Part shown: piece by piece, positions 27,645 through 37,381 of the stretch
Layout of the letters: every line of letters begins with the position of its first letter
Numbering within the stretch: the stretch's first letter is position 1
Assembly (NCBI GenBank): GCA_017443025.1
Contig: JAFSPG010000015.1
Location: forward strand, 59,283 to 123,282
DNA length: 64,000 bases
From: Bacteroidales bacterium
GTDB lineage: Bacteria; Bacteroidota; Bacteroidia; Bacteroidales; UBA932
Direction: 5' to 3'
Translations under genes and position numbers: made by a program
Notes under the pieces: generated by a model
Databases searched by the model: none
What the model saw: only the letters and a program-made list of their open reading frames with translations
Told to the model about the DNA's origin: nothing

Positions 27645-28817
27645 ATGAGTATGATACGCAATATATTGACTTTATCAGCAGTATCCCTTCTCGCCCTGCT
27701 TGCTTCCTGCAGTAAGGACGGAAGAAGCATCAACTATGACATTCGTCCCGGGAACCAGCTTTATCTCCCGATGAACGAGGAATTTGCCGACCTCTCCGAG
27801 GGTCAGCCCGTTCAGTTCGAATGGGCCCCTTCAATGGCCGAAGACAACGGCTATGTCTCTTATGAGGTTCTCTTCGACCGCCCCGGCGGAAACTTTTCCA
27901 ATCCTGCCGGCCGTGTAGCATCGCAGATCAACGGTTCCAGGAGCTATGTTTCCCTCAGTGCAAAAGTTCTGAGCGACATCGCCCGTTCTACCGGTATAGG
28001 AATCTATTCTGTAGGCTCGCTCCAGTGGACGGTCAGGGCTTCCAAGGGGATTGGAGGCGCTATTTATACCGAAAGTCGCACCATCTCCGTAAGGACGATG
28101 AACTCGATGGATCCTCTGCCCGAACGAGTTTTCGTCCTGGGAGATGGTCTTGCGGCTGAGGAACCCGAAGACGGCATCGAGATGACCGTATCGCGCGGCA
28201 TCGACAAACAGGACCCTGAAAAGGGCTCCTTCGAGTGCTTCACCAAGATTCGCGGAGGCGTTCCCTTCCAGATCAAGGACGAACTCGGCAGGTATTACCG
28301 CCTGAATCCTACCGGCTCCATGGAATATTCCACCGAGGCTATAGAATCCACCATCCCCGACAACGGAATCTATTGGATAAGGATGGACTTTGACGGAATG
28401 GTATGGCAGAAGGATGTAGTCTTGAAAATCGAATACTACGCTGCCAGCTGGTCTGAAGACCGCATGACCACCGACCGCCGTACCATGACCTACGAAGGCA
28501 ACGGAGTATGGTCGTTGCTCAATTATCCCAACACAATATCCGTGAATGAGGCCGGCGATACCCGCCACCGCTTCGATGCCACCCTCGGCGATGACAGCAT
28601 GGTATACCTCGGTACCGAAGCCTCGCTCGGAAGTACCTATACTACCGATTACCTCAAGGTGAATTTCTACACCGACGAGACTATCGGCAGCAAGGACTGG
28701 GACAAAACCTACAACTTCCTGCTCTCCGACGCCGGCCGCACCTTCGACTGCTACCTGCGCCTGAATTCCGATAACGATGCCCACACCTGGTGGCACGAGT
28801 ATTTCTTCAAACAGTAG
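27645..28817 (+). CDS. SusE-like surface glycan-binding lipoprotein
   Basis: 390 residues. The signal ends LALLASC. An N-terminal SusE-type fibronectin-like domain (LSEGQPVQFEWAPSM, VSYEVLFDRPGGNFS) is followed by a SusF-like starch-binding-type module with MTYEGNGVWSLLN and YNFLLSDAGRTFDCYLRL. Such proteins capture polysaccharide at the cell surface. The domain order and MTYEGxGxW signature recur in the gene at 30098 and in the two large lipoproteins on the other strand, suggesting a shared ligand. It begins 13 bases behind susD. Confidence 0.82.
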   Translation: MSMIRNILTLSAVSLLALLASCSKDGRSINYDIRPGNQLYLPMNEEFADLSEGQPVQFEWAPSMAEDNGYVSYEVLFDRPGGNFSNPAGRVASQINGSRSYVSLSAKVLSDIARSTGIGIYSVGSLQWTVRASKGIGGAIYTESRTISVRTMNSMDPLPERVFVLGDGLAAEEPEDGIEMTVSRGIDKQDPEKGSFECFTKIRGGVPFQIKDELGRYYRLNPTGSMEYSTEAIESTIPDNGIYWIRMDFDGMVWQKDVVLKIEYYAASWSEDRMTTDRRTMTYEGNGVWSLLNYPNTISVNEAGDTRHRFDATLGDDSMVYLGTEASLGSTYTTDYLKVNFYTDETIGSKDWDKTYNFLLSDAGRTFDCYLRLNSDNDAHTWWHEYFFKQ

Positions 28818-28829
28818 GAGGGACTAAAT

Positions 28830-30080
28830 ATGAAAATAATGATAAATACCATTCTGATGTTTGTCCTGCTTGCCTCCGTAAGCTGCGAGAAGGACTATAC
28901 CTCCATCACCAACCCCGACAGGGGAGGCAAGTCCGCCAAATCGTACGAGAAGTACGATATCATCTGGAGCGAGGCTGCAGACTCCTGCACTACGGCCTTC
29001 ATCGATAGATTCTTCTGCGACGAGCCCCGTAACGGCTCCCGCCGCGGAGTCTTCTCCTACAGCGAGTACAACCGCCGCGGCGGCAACTTCAACTGCTACT
29101 GGCAGCAGGCCCACGCCATGGCCGTAATGGTTGACTACTATAACCGCGTAAAGGCTACCAGGCCCGACACCGCCGCCATTCTCGAAGATTATTTCACGCG
29201 CTGGTTTGACAGCAGGGCCAATAACTACGAGGGAAATCCCGGTTATTACGGTTCTACAGGCTTCGGCAACAACTTTACCGACGATACTTCCTGGATTACC
29301 ATCGCCCTGCTTCAGCTTTTCGAAGCTACAGGCGAGCAGAAATACTTCAACGCTGCTAAGCAGACCTGGGACGAGTGCGTACGTCCGCGCTTCGAGCTCC
29401 ATCCTTACAGATGGCTGCCCTGGAAGTGGACTGATCTCCGTGCCAACGAGTGTACCAACGGCCCTGGCGCCATTGTGGCGGCCACTCTCGCCGGATATGC
29501 CCGCGAGGCCGGAGACGAAGCTGCTTTCCAGCAGTATCTCGACGAAGCCTACCGCTGCTTCGACCAGAACATGGATGTAATGAATCCCAACGGAACCCTT
29601 GGTATTACGCCTCTTAGCTATACTCAGGGCACCTGTATGGAGGCTGGCCGCCTAATATGGCACCTCACCGGTGACGACGGCTATCTCCGCAAGGCCATTA
29701 GCGCAGCGAGAGGCCAGATGTCCAATGTGATGAACGATATTTACGAGCACGAGCTCGTGATGCGCAACGAAGGCACCGACGAGAACAACTCCATTTTCCA
29801 CGCCGTCCTCCTTCACTGGGCTGCGAGGATGGTTACCGACCATGACATCGATGTCTATGATTCGACCATCCGCAAGGACCTCTATAATTATCTCCGTCGC
29901 CACGCGGCCATTTACTGGACTATAGGTATCGACAAGTCGAAGGTCGCATGGAGCGATTCTTACTTCGGCACCCGTTGCTATCAGGCCCGTGCCGTCGGTA
30001 CGGGTGGCTCGCTCGGTGCCTTTACAGGTGGTGCACAGGCCATTGAGTCCATGTGCATTATCGAAAACGAAACATTTTAG
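28830..30080 (+). CDS. GH76 endo-alpha-1,6-mannanase, surface lipoprotein
   Basis: 416 residues. A short lipoprotein signal ends LLASVSC. The (alpha/alpha)6 GH76 fold is marked by YWQQAHAMAVMVDYY and the catalytic aspartate pair in NNFTDDTSW (D151 and D152), then FEATGEQKYFNAAK and ARECTNGPG-like ANECTNGPGAIVA. GH76 enzymes cut the alpha-1,6-mannose backbone of fungal mannan with retention; a surface lipoprotein would release oligosaccharides for SusCD. An AGGAGG ribosome-binding site precedes the ATG. It lies between two SusE/F-like genes, so binding and cutting are co-expressed. Confidence 0.92.
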   Translation: MKIMINTILMFVLLASVSCEKDYTSITNPDRGGKSAKSYEKYDIIWSEAADSCTTAFIDRFFCDEPRNGSRRGVFSYSEYNRRGGNFNCYWQQAHAMAVMVDYYNRVKATRPDTAAILEDYFTRWFDSRANNYEGNPGYYGSTGFGNNFTDDTSWITIALLQLFEATGEQKYFNAAKQTWDECVRPRFELHPYRWLPWKWTDLRANECTNGPGAIVAATLAGYAREAGDEAAFQQYLDEAYRCFDQNMDVMNPNGTLGITPLSYTQGTCMEAGRLIWHLTGDDGYLRKAISAARGQMSNVMNDIYEHELVMRNEGTDENNSIFHAVLLHWAARMVTDHDIDVYDSTIRKDLYNYLRRHAAIYWTIGIDKSKVAWSDSYFGTRCYQARAVGTGGSLGAFTGGAQAIESMCIIENETF

Positions 30081-30097
30081 ATAGGGAGGAACAGAAG

Positions 30098-31930
30098 ATG
30101 AAACATATTTTCAATGCTTTTTTCTTGATTGCCGCACTCTCTCTGACTCTTATGACGGGATGCAGCAAGAAGGAGTCATCCTCCGACAACCTGCTCCTCG
30201 CCCCCGAGGCCGTTAACCTTCCCCGCGACGGTTATGTGATTGACCTCGCTACTGAGCAGACACTCCTTCTCGACTGGGTACAGTCGATGGGCGGGAACGT
30301 ACGTTATCAGGTGCTCTTCGACAAGATTGGCGGCGATTTTTCAAATCCCGTCTATGCCGTGATGAGCGATGGCAACGGTTATTCTCCCTACGCCACCACT
30401 CTTGCTTCGACCCTCCGCAGCATAGCTACGCTTGCAGGCGGCTTCCCGGGAAGCAGCGTCGACGTTCTCTGGACAGTAAGGACATGGCTTGGGAATCAGT
30501 CTATTACCGGATTTACAAATTCGGAGAACCGCTCTTTCACAATCGTGATTCCCGAAGCCCCGATCATCATCCCTGAAAGTGATGGTATATATATCAAAGG
30601 CAGCGCCGAAGACGGGCAGAAGTTTACCCGGAAAGGCGTATGTGAGATTTTTACTTCCATTTTGGCTTCCGACGCCTTCTATTTCATGTCCGAGAGCGGC
30701 ATCAAGTTTGCGCCTGATGCCACCGGCAAGTCGCTGGTCGGCCTTGACGATGAAGAAGAACCCGCTTTCCGCGTACCTCAGGACGGAGTTTACCGTATTC
30801 AGCTCGACCTCACAGATTGCACTGCCTCCATCGAAGCAGTCGGTACCGTAAAGCTCAAGCAGAACTATCACCGTTCCTATGACATGACCTACGACGGACG
30901 TGGCTCCTGGAAGCTGGAGCAGGTCCTCCTGCACTGGGATATGGAAGGCTGGGGCCTTGAAACCCGCTACCACTTCACCATGCAGGTCGGTGGCGCCCTT
31001 GTAGACTGGGGATGCGTCAACAACTACGACCGTCCTTCCACGACCAGTGATATCGGAACGGATTACTTCTGGATTATGCAGTACGAGGGTAACGACGACT
31101 GGCTCGGTTCCTTCAAATATCCCGATTACCTCATTGATCTGGATATGAACGAAAGGTGGTCGGCCGACGTAGTCCTCTATCTCCGTGGCGAAGAAAGCCA
31201 TTATACCCACGAGTTCGTCAATCCGGAAGATCATTACGAGCCCCCGACTCTCGACGGACCTACTATCGCCGGCCCCGGCGCGGAAGACTCCGACGGCATA
31301 CTGCTCGACCCTGCACTGCCGCTTAACGAAACTGCCACCGCAGAAAACTGCTACGAGACCTTCCGTCACTTCAATGCGGATTCCTTCACCCTTCGTGACG
31401 CCGATTACTACTATGTCCTCGAAGATGGCGGTACCATAAGCACTTCTGCAGACGAGACCGACGCCATGACGTTAGCCGAGGCAGGGGAGTACAACCTCAA
31501 GGTCGACCTCGGTAATATGACCTGGACAATGGCGAGGATTTACAGCATGATCATGTACTGGCATCCTTATGCCGCCCAGACCAAGACTCAGAATATGACT
31601 TACGAGGGAGCAGGCGTATGGACTACAGGTGATTTCACCTTCAGCGCCTGGATGCCGAGCGAGGACCGCTCCGATGCCCGTTACCACTTCAGGATGTTCT
31701 ATAACGCCGACGCCAACCAGGGCGAGCATCTCGGCCGCGCCGACGGACAGTCTTACAACCGGGTGTTCCGCTACAACTGGAGCATCAGCGAATGGGACAA
31801 CGTCTGGAAACCCCTCGATGGCAGCAACGAGTCCGACAGCATAGCCGAAGGCAAGACAGTTGAGGTAAGGCTCTACCTTAACACAACTGAGCATCTGCAT
31901 TATTATCAGGAAATGATTATCAAGAATTAA
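30098..31930 (+). CDS. SusE/SusF-like multi-module surface lipoprotein
   Basis: 610 residues from MKHIFNAFFLIAALS (30098), chosen over the longer frame at 30053 because it has AGGGAGGA just upstream and a signal peptide ending LTLMTGC. A SusE-type N-terminal domain (LLLDWVQSMGGNVRYQVLFDK) is followed by two SusF-like carbohydrate-binding modules. The first has MTYDGRGSWKLEQ, DRPSTTSDIGTDYF and GSFKYPDYL; the second MTYEGAGVWTTGDFTF and RYHFRMFYNAD. The DRPSTT-DIGTDYF block is nearly the same in the minus-strand lipoprotein at 33364-37371. It probably binds mannan beside GH76. Confidence 0.82.
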   Translation: MKHIFNAFFLIAALSLTLMTGCSKKESSSDNLLLAPEAVNLPRDGYVIDLATEQTLLLDWVQSMGGNVRYQVLFDKIGGDFSNPVYAVMSDGNGYSPYATTLASTLRSIATLAGGFPGSSVDVLWTVRTWLGNQSITGFTNSENRSFTIVIPEAPIIIPESDGIYIKGSAEDGQKFTRKGVCEIFTSILASDAFYFMSESGIKFAPDATGKSLVGLDDEEEPAFRVPQDGVYRIQLDLTDCTASIEAVGTVKLKQNYHRSYDMTYDGRGSWKLEQVLLHWDMEGWGLETRYHFTMQVGGALVDWGCVNNYDRPSTTSDIGTDYFWIMQYEGNDDWLGSFKYPDYLIDLDMNERWSADVVLYLRGEESHYTHEFVNPEDHYEPPTLDGPTIAGPGAEDSDGILLDPALPLNETATAENCYETFRHFNADSFTLRDADYYYVLEDGGTISTSADETDAMTLAEAGEYNLKVDLGNMTWTMARIYSMIMYWHPYAAQTKTQNMTYEGAGVWTTGDFTFSAWMPSEDRSDARYHFRMFYNADANQGEHLGRADGQSYNRVFRYNWSISEWDNVWKPLDGSNESDSIAEGKTVEVRLYLNTTEHLHYYQEMIIKN

Positions 31931-31932
31931 AT

Positions 31933-33330
31933 ATGCGCAGAATTTTACTGATAGCGGCCCTTGCAGGCCTTTCGACACTAAGTTTGTCTGCGCAGAAGCT
32001 CGAATCGCGCCGTCCCGCGCCCGGGGAGAGGTTATTCACCTCCCCGGCCGTGGAGCGGAAGATAGCCGAGGTCCAGGCCCAACTCACCAACCCCTATCTT
32101 TCGTGGATGTTCGCAAATTGCTTCCCTAACACTCTCGATACTACGGTTCATTTCCGCTACGACTCCGACGGCAAGCCCGAGACCTTCGTCTATACCGGCG
32201 ACATCCACGCAATGTGGCTCCGCGACAGCGGCGCGCAGGTATGGCCCTATGTCTTCCTGACTGCCGAGGATCCGGCTCTGCGCGACCTCATTGCCGGCGT
32301 CATCCGCCAGCAGTTCAAGCTGATCGCCATCGACCCCTACGCAAATGCCTTCAACGACGGCCCTACGGGAGGGGTGTGGATGTCGGATTTGACGGATATG
32401 CGTCCCGAGGTTCACGAGCGTAAATGGGAGATTGACTCGCACTGCTATCCTATCCGTCTTGCCTACGAGTACTGGAAGCAGACAGGCGACGTATCTATTT
32501 TCGACGAGCACTGGATGAAGGCTATCCGCCTTACGCTCAAGACCTTCCGCGAGCAGCAGAGGTTCGATGGCTTCGGTCCTTACACCTTCCAGCGCAGGAC
32601 CGAGCGCCAGCTCGACACCAAGTGCTGCAACGGTATGGGTAACCCTGTAAGGCCCTGCGGCCTTATTGCTTCGGCTTTCCGTCCCTCTGACGATGCCACT
32701 ACCTTCGAGTTCCTCGTGCCCTCGAATTTCTTCGCCGTGAGCGCCCTTCGTAAGGCCGCCGAAATTCTTACCAAGGTTTCCGGCGAGAAAGCCCTTGCCT
32801 CCGAGTGTAAGGCCCTCGCCTCCGAGGTTGAGTCCGCGCTTAAGAAGCACGCCATAGTAAAGCATCCCAAATACGGTAAAATCTATGCTTTTGAGGTCGA
32901 TGGCTTCGGGAATGCCTTCCTGATGGATGATTCCAACGCCCCAAGCCTCCTTTCCCTGCCTTATCTCTGCGATGTTCCGCTCAGCGACAAAGTATATCAG
33001 AATACCCGCCGCTTCGTGTGGAGCGAGGATAATCCCTACTTCTTCCGCGGAAAGGCCGGAGAGGGTATCGGCGGCCCGCATATCGGCTACGGCATGGCCT
33101 GGCCGATGAGCCTTATTATGAAGGCCTTCACCTCCACCGACGATGCCGAGATAAAGGCCTGTATCAAGATGCTTGTTTCTACCGATGCGGGAACGGGATA
33201 CATCCACGAGTCATTCGATGTTAACGACCCGAATCACTTCACCCGCGAATGGTTCGCCTGGCAGAATACACTTTTCGGGGAGCTGATAATCTCCCTGATA
33301 GATAAAGGAAAACTTAATCTCCTGAATTAA
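31933..33330 (+). CDS. GH125 exo-alpha-1,6-mannosidase
   Basis: 465 residues with a signal peptide ending STLSLSAQ; no lipobox, so probably periplasmic. GH125 signatures are GDIHAMWLRDSGAQVWPY, WMSDLTDMRPEVHERKWEIDS with CYPIRLAYEYW, and CCNGMGNPVRPCGLIASAFRPSDDA. Family members are metal-independent inverting exo-alpha-1,6-mannosidases that trim mannan or N-glycan backbones from the non-reducing end. Its start is 2 bases after the preceding stop, and a strong hairpin ends the operon after it. With GH76 and GH92 it completes an alpha-mannan set. Confidence 0.95.
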   Translation: MRRILLIAALAGLSTLSLSAQKLESRRPAPGERLFTSPAVERKIAEVQAQLTNPYLSWMFANCFPNTLDTTVHFRYDSDGKPETFVYTGDIHAMWLRDSGAQVWPYVFLTAEDPALRDLIAGVIRQQFKLIAIDPYANAFNDGPTGGVWMSDLTDMRPEVHERKWEIDSHCYPIRLAYEYWKQTGDVSIFDEHWMKAIRLTLKTFREQQRFDGFGPYTFQRRTERQLDTKCCNGMGNPVRPCGLIASAFRPSDDATTFEFLVPSNFFAVSALRKAAEILTKVSGEKALASECKALASEVESALKKHAIVKHPKYGKIYAFEVDGFGNAFLMDDSNAPSLLSLPYLCDVPLSDKVYQNTRRFVWSEDNPYFFRGKAGEGIGGPHIGYGMAWPMSLIMKAFTSTDDAEIKACIKMLVSTDAGTGYIHESFDVNDPNHFTREWFAWQNTLFGELIISLIDKGKLNLLN

Positions 33331-33331
33331 A

Positions 33332-33366
33332 AAATGAGCGACTCGATTGAGCCGCTCATTTTTTTA
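33332..33366. terminator. Bidirectional terminator between the susC operon and the converging unit
   Basis: Left arm AAATGAGCG and right arm CGCTCATTT flank an inner CTC GATT GAG helix, with T residues on the right and A residues on the left. It can stop transcription from both sides, and it overlaps the stop codon of the converging gene at 33364. Confidence 0.88.
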
Positions 33367-36300
33367 GTTGTTCAGCGAATCGTTCGTGCTGGTCGCGAGG
33401 TTCGCCAGGCTGCCTCCCGCGAAGGGGGCGTAAATCTCAAGCGAACTCTTGAGCATCTTGCCTTCCTGTACTGCGCTTATCTCGCCTGAGTTCATTGCCG
33501 AGCGCCAGAAGAAGAGCTCGCGGAAAGCTCCGCCGGAGAGCGTGAAGCTATTGGCGACAATCCTTTCAGCTGTGTTGGAATGCTCCACATCATCTACATA
33601 CACGCGCGTTATGCCCTTTGCGTAGTAATGAGTAATGGCTACAAGGTGCCAGGCACCGTCATTTACTCCGAGGGTTTCGGCATTGTAACTCCTGTTAAGG
33701 TTATCGCCCTGAATCCTGAGAATATCGCCGCTTCCGTATGTGCGCACGTAGAATGCGACGGTAAAGGGGTGAATCGTGGATTCCGGGGCAAAGCTGACGC
33801 TGCTTGAATTCAAGTCCAGTTCGCCGGAAGTGTTCCTTACGGGAAGAGGCTTTCCGGCCTCCATGGCATCGAATACCGAAGGCACCATGGCATAGGCCAT
33901 CTCGGCGTGGCCGGCATCGTTGGGATGCGACACGTCGTCGCCGTTCTGATAGCCTGAAGGCCAGTGGCCGGCTTCGTCATCGACGGCGCCGAGTACATTC
34001 ATCGAAGGAACGTTCCACTGGTGGATTTCGAGGTTCATGGCCTTGACGTAGGAGTAGTCGTAGGCGTTGAAGTCTCCGCGGCCATAGTTGCCCATTACCA
34101 CAACCTTGCGGCCCTCGTTGCGGGCACGCGAGACCAGCTTCTGCATGTTGTTCTTCCACTGCTTGAATATGACCTCCTGGTTGGCTGCGCCGTGGATTCC
34201 CTCGTTTCCGAGCGAAAGGGCATAGACCACATACTTGCCGCCGTCCATTATAAGGTCGTCGTAGCGGGTGGCAAGGTCCGTGGTATTGTTGCCCGGGACG
34301 CTTCTGTTTGAAAGAGTCCAGCCTGTAGTCAGCGCATTGGTGCCGTAGAGGTACATATAGCCCTTGTCGGCAGTAGCACCGGTTCCGGTCGGAACCGACG
34401 AGCCCATTACAGTGATTCGACGGCTGCCGTCGTGTGCGGGCTGGATGTCGAAGGTAAAGTTCCTGAGGTCTACCGTTATATTGTAGGTGCCGGGATTAAT
34501 CTGCATCTCTGATGTTGAGCCGTGTGTGGTACGCTCTATTGCCTTGCGGCTACCATTCAGGCGGCGGAACTGAGGAGCATAGCTCGAGTCGGGCTTTATA
34601 AAGGTAAAGCGGGCGCGGCCGTTCTTGCTGTAAGGATAGGTGGGAGTCATGGCGTCCGTGTTGCCCTCGGAGCTGCCTGTAAAGTTAAGGCCGGCGCCGT
34701 AGTAAACTCCGTGCCCGGCGTAATCAAGGGTTCTTCCGTTATCTGGAGCGAATCCAAGTACTGCATTTCCTTCGGCAAGAAGCTCGGGGAGGGCAGTGAA
34801 GGTGTATGTCCCCGTTGCAGGAATGGCCTCCAGATATGCAGGGCCGGTAACCGTCGAGGTCGTAGAGAGATTATGCTTGCGGCCAAGCGCATCGGTTGCA
34901 ACCATATTGACCGTCTCTCCTGTGGCGAAAGTCGATACTCCTTCGAATACGTCGCCGTAGGCGCTCTTGTGCATCGTGAAGGTCTCTTCCAGCGAAGTGA
35001 CGCTCAGCGCAACGTAGTTGGGAGAGGTTCCGGCGTCCTCGGCGGCGGTGAAGGAATGGATATATTTACCGTCGTCGCCATTGAGAATCAGCTTGACAGT
35101 AGCCGTCTTTGCGGCCACGTCTGGAGTTTCTCCGCACAGGTAATCCGGATACTTGAAGCAGCCGTTCCAGTCGCTGGGAGCGTATGGCTGCACATAGAAG
35201 TAATCCGTGCCGATATCTGCCGTGGTCGAAGGACGGTCGTATTTTACGAGGTTTGCAAGATCCTGCCAGGTATTGACGTATTCTTTTCCGTCGTGGTTGT
35301 AGGAGAACCAAAGGTCGAACTTGTAACGGTCTTCGTGGCTGTTCCAGCTCTGGCTTTTCCACTTGATTTCGAAGTTTTCAATCTTCCAGGTTCCGTTGCC
35401 GGCATAAGTCATGTATCCGCCGTAGGATGTTGACGGCTGTTTGAGCCTTGCAATATCAACTCTAAATACGCTGACTACTCCTGTAGCAAAGTTCATCCTG
35501 ATGCGGTAAACTCCGGTTACTGCGACTCCGTCATAGGCAATGGCTGTAGGCGAGGCGATTTTCTCCACCGCCGACGCATCGGAATTGAGGGCGAATTTAT
35601 GGCCGTCGGAAGTAACGAAATAGAACGTCTTCGAAGCCTCGAGCTTAGTGAAAATCTCGTAGTTGTATCCATCAGGTCCGCTTACTGCACTTTGGTCGCC
35701 TGCGCCGTCGCCGCGGCTGGTGTCAGTCCAGCTTGCATCGATGAATGCCAGCTTCTGACCGCAGTCAAGGGCACCTTCGCCCTGGATATAGACAGCTTCT
35801 CCGGCGTCGATGTCGGGCAGGTTCTCGCTGTCGATGAAGTTGCAGAGCTCGTGGGTGTAGTGAGAGTTCTCTGCATTCATGTACAGGCGGAGGTCGGCGT
35901 AATAGCGTCCGGTACTGGCGCTGCTGTAGTAGGCCTGCGGGAACTTGAATCCGGGCTCCCAGGTGTCCATAACCGCGGGCTGTACGTACCAGTAGCTCTC
36001 AGGGGCCGGATTAAGGCCGGACTGCCCCGGGCGCTTGTCACTGTCGAACATACGGCCGTAAACCTGGTTTTTTTCGTCGATGGTGAAGTGGAACTTGTAG
36101 CGGTCGTCGCTGCCGTTAAGGCGCAGGCCCTCTATCGTCCATACACCATTGCCCGCATAGCTAAGGGCAGTAACATCATTACCGCAGCGGTTGTATTCCA
36201 CGGCGGTAATCTTCTGGAAATAAGCCTTGCCGAAGGGGAGGTTGAGGCGTACGCGATAAACTCCGTCTTCGTCGATTTCCGCGGCCGGAGCCTCCGCAGC

Positions 36301-37371
36301 CGAGCTGATCGGCACTACGGTGCCCGCAAAGACTCCGTATAGCTGCTCGCCGTCGCTGAAGTACACCGGAAGCCCGGCCTTGAGGCTTGTGAAGGCTTCG
36401 TAGTTGTATTCGTCGTTGGCAAAGGCGTCAATCTGGCTGCCACGGTTACGGGAGAGCACCATCTGGGCGTACTCGTTGCCGGCGTAGGCCATCTCCTGTC
36501 CGTCCTCGGCGCCATCACCCTTAATGGTAACAGTGCCGGGAGTCTTCCAGTTCGAAAGCGACGGAAGAGTGCCGATGTTTACGTAGCCGCAGCGCCCAAT
36601 TTCAAGGGATTTGGTATTCTTGATGGATGCGTACTGCCCGTTTTTATAGAGCGTAATGCGCAGGCCCTGGGAATAGAGTCCCGGGAATACGGCAAAGTAG
36701 TATGTCTTGTTAGGGGTAAGTTCGCCCGAGAGGGTAACCCAACTATGGGCATTGTCGGTGGGGGCAATCACTGGGATGCCGTCTCCGTCGAAGGAAATCT
36801 TCGCTTCGCCGGAGAGCTTTTCGTCGCCGAGGCTCTCGAGACGGATTCCGGTAACGTTGTAGTCGCTTATCTGCAGCGAGATGATTCCGGTGCAGTTGCG
36901 GAAGTAGAATTCGTCCGATACCGCATCTGATACCGCCGCCGACAGATTGGCCTGCGGGCCGAAACTGCCCTCAAGCACTCCCTGCTGCTGAGGAAGGAAA
37001 GCCGTAATCACTTCGCCCGAGATACTCGCATTGTCCTGGGCGGGGGAGACGGCGTAATGCTCGACGGCGGGGAGCCCGAGCCCTACGAAGATGGCTTTCT
37101 TGCCGTCGTTCTCAACGTCGTGTACCACGAAGGTGCTCGGTACGCTGGCATTGGGACCGTTGAATACGGTAATCTTATCCCAAGTCTGCCATAGAATCCC
37201 GTAGTCTTCGCTGAGAGTAGTCTTGGTCTCGTCCGTGTAGGCGGAGAAAGTGAGGGTTACCGCCTCTTTCTTGCCGGTCTCTTCTTCGGAGATGGCGATC
37301 TCGCGCTCTTTAGAGCAGGAGACCGCCATGGCCGAAGTAAGAATCCAGAGAAGGGAAAAAATCTTTCTCAT
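33364..37371 (-). CDS. Giant lipoprotein: fimbrillin-like domain, SusF-like modules, SGNH hydrolase, LamG-like domain
   Basis: 1335 residues. The signal ends AMAVSC. Residues about 35-270 form a fimbrillin/Mfa-like domain (VTLTFSAYTDETKTTL, YAVSPAQDNAS). About 285-760 hold two SusE/F-like modules (MTYAGNGTWKIEN, YDRPSTTADIGTDYF, CFKYPDYL), and a third shorter one lies before 980. An SGNH hydrolase follows: VMGSSVPTG with S992 as candidate nucleophile, block III SLGNEG, and DVSHP with D1146 and H1149. The last 130 residues look LamG-like (VNDGAWHLVAITHYY, TRVYVDDVEH). I infer a surface esterase, perhaps removing acetyl or other acyl groups, attached to mannan-binding modules. It follows the 794-residue paralogue by 10 bases. 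Confidence 0.8.
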   Translation of the reverse strand: MRKIFSLLWILTSAMAVSCSKEREIAISEEETGKKEAVTLTFSAYTDETKTTLSEDYGILWQTWDKITVFNGPNASVPSTFVVHDVENDGKKAIFVGLGLPAVEHYAVSPAQDNASISGEVITAFLPQQQGVLEGSFGPQANLSAAVSDAVSDEFYFRNCTGIISLQISDYNVTGIRLESLGDEKLSGEAKISFDGDGIPVIAPTDNAHSWVTLSGELTPNKTYYFAVFPGLYSQGLRITLYKNGQYASIKNTKSLEIGRCGYVNIGTLPSLSNWKTPGTVTIKGDGAEDGQEMAYAGNEYAQMVLSRNRGSQIDAFANDEYNYEAFTSLKAGLPVYFSDGEQLYGVFAGTVVPISSAAEAPAAEIDEDGVYRVRLNLPFGKAYFQKITAVEYNRCGNDVTALSYAGNGVWTIEGLRLNGSDDRYKFHFTIDEKNQVYGRMFDSDKRPGQSGLNPAPESYWYVQPAVMDTWEPGFKFPQAYYSSASTGRYYADLRLYMNAENSHYTHELCNFIDSENLPDIDAGEAVYIQGEGALDCGQKLAFIDASWTDTSRGDGAGDQSAVSGPDGYNYEIFTKLEASKTFYFVTSDGHKFALNSDASAVEKIASPTAIAYDGVAVTGVYRIRMNFATGVVSVFRVDIARLKQPSTSYGGYMTYAGNGTWKIENFEIKWKSQSWNSHEDRYKFDLWFSYNHDGKEYVNTWQDLANLVKYDRPSTTADIGTDYFYVQPYAPSDWNGCFKYPDYLCGETPDVAAKTATVKLILNGDDGKYIHSFTAAEDAGTSPNYVALSVTSLEETFTMHKSAYGDVFEGVSTFATGETVNMVATDALGRKHNLSTTSTVTGPAYLEAIPATGTYTFTALPELLAEGNAVLGFAPDNGRTLDYAGHGVYYGAGLNFTGSSEGNTDAMTPTYPYSKNGRARFTFIKPDSSYAPQFRRLNGSRKAIERTTHGSTSEMQINPGTYNITVDLRNFTFDIQPAHDGSRRITVMGSSVPTGTGATADKGYMYLYGTNALTTGWTLSNRSVPGNNTTDLATRYDDLIMDGGKYVVYALSLGNEGIHGAANQEVIFKQWKNNMQKLVSRARNEGRKVVVMGNYGRGDFNAYDYSYVKAMNLEIHQWNVPSMNVLGAVDDEAGHWPSGYQNGDDVSHPNDAGHAEMAYAMVPSVFDAMEAGKPLPVRNTSGELDLNSSSVSFAPESTIHPFTVAFYVRTYGSGDILRIQGDNLNRSYNAETLGVNDGAWHLVAITHYYAKGITRVYVDDVEHSNTAERIVANSFTLSGGAFRELFFWRSAMNSGEISAVQEGKMLKSSLEIYAPFAGGSLANLATSTNDSLNN

Positions 37372-37381
37372 GGAGAATGTT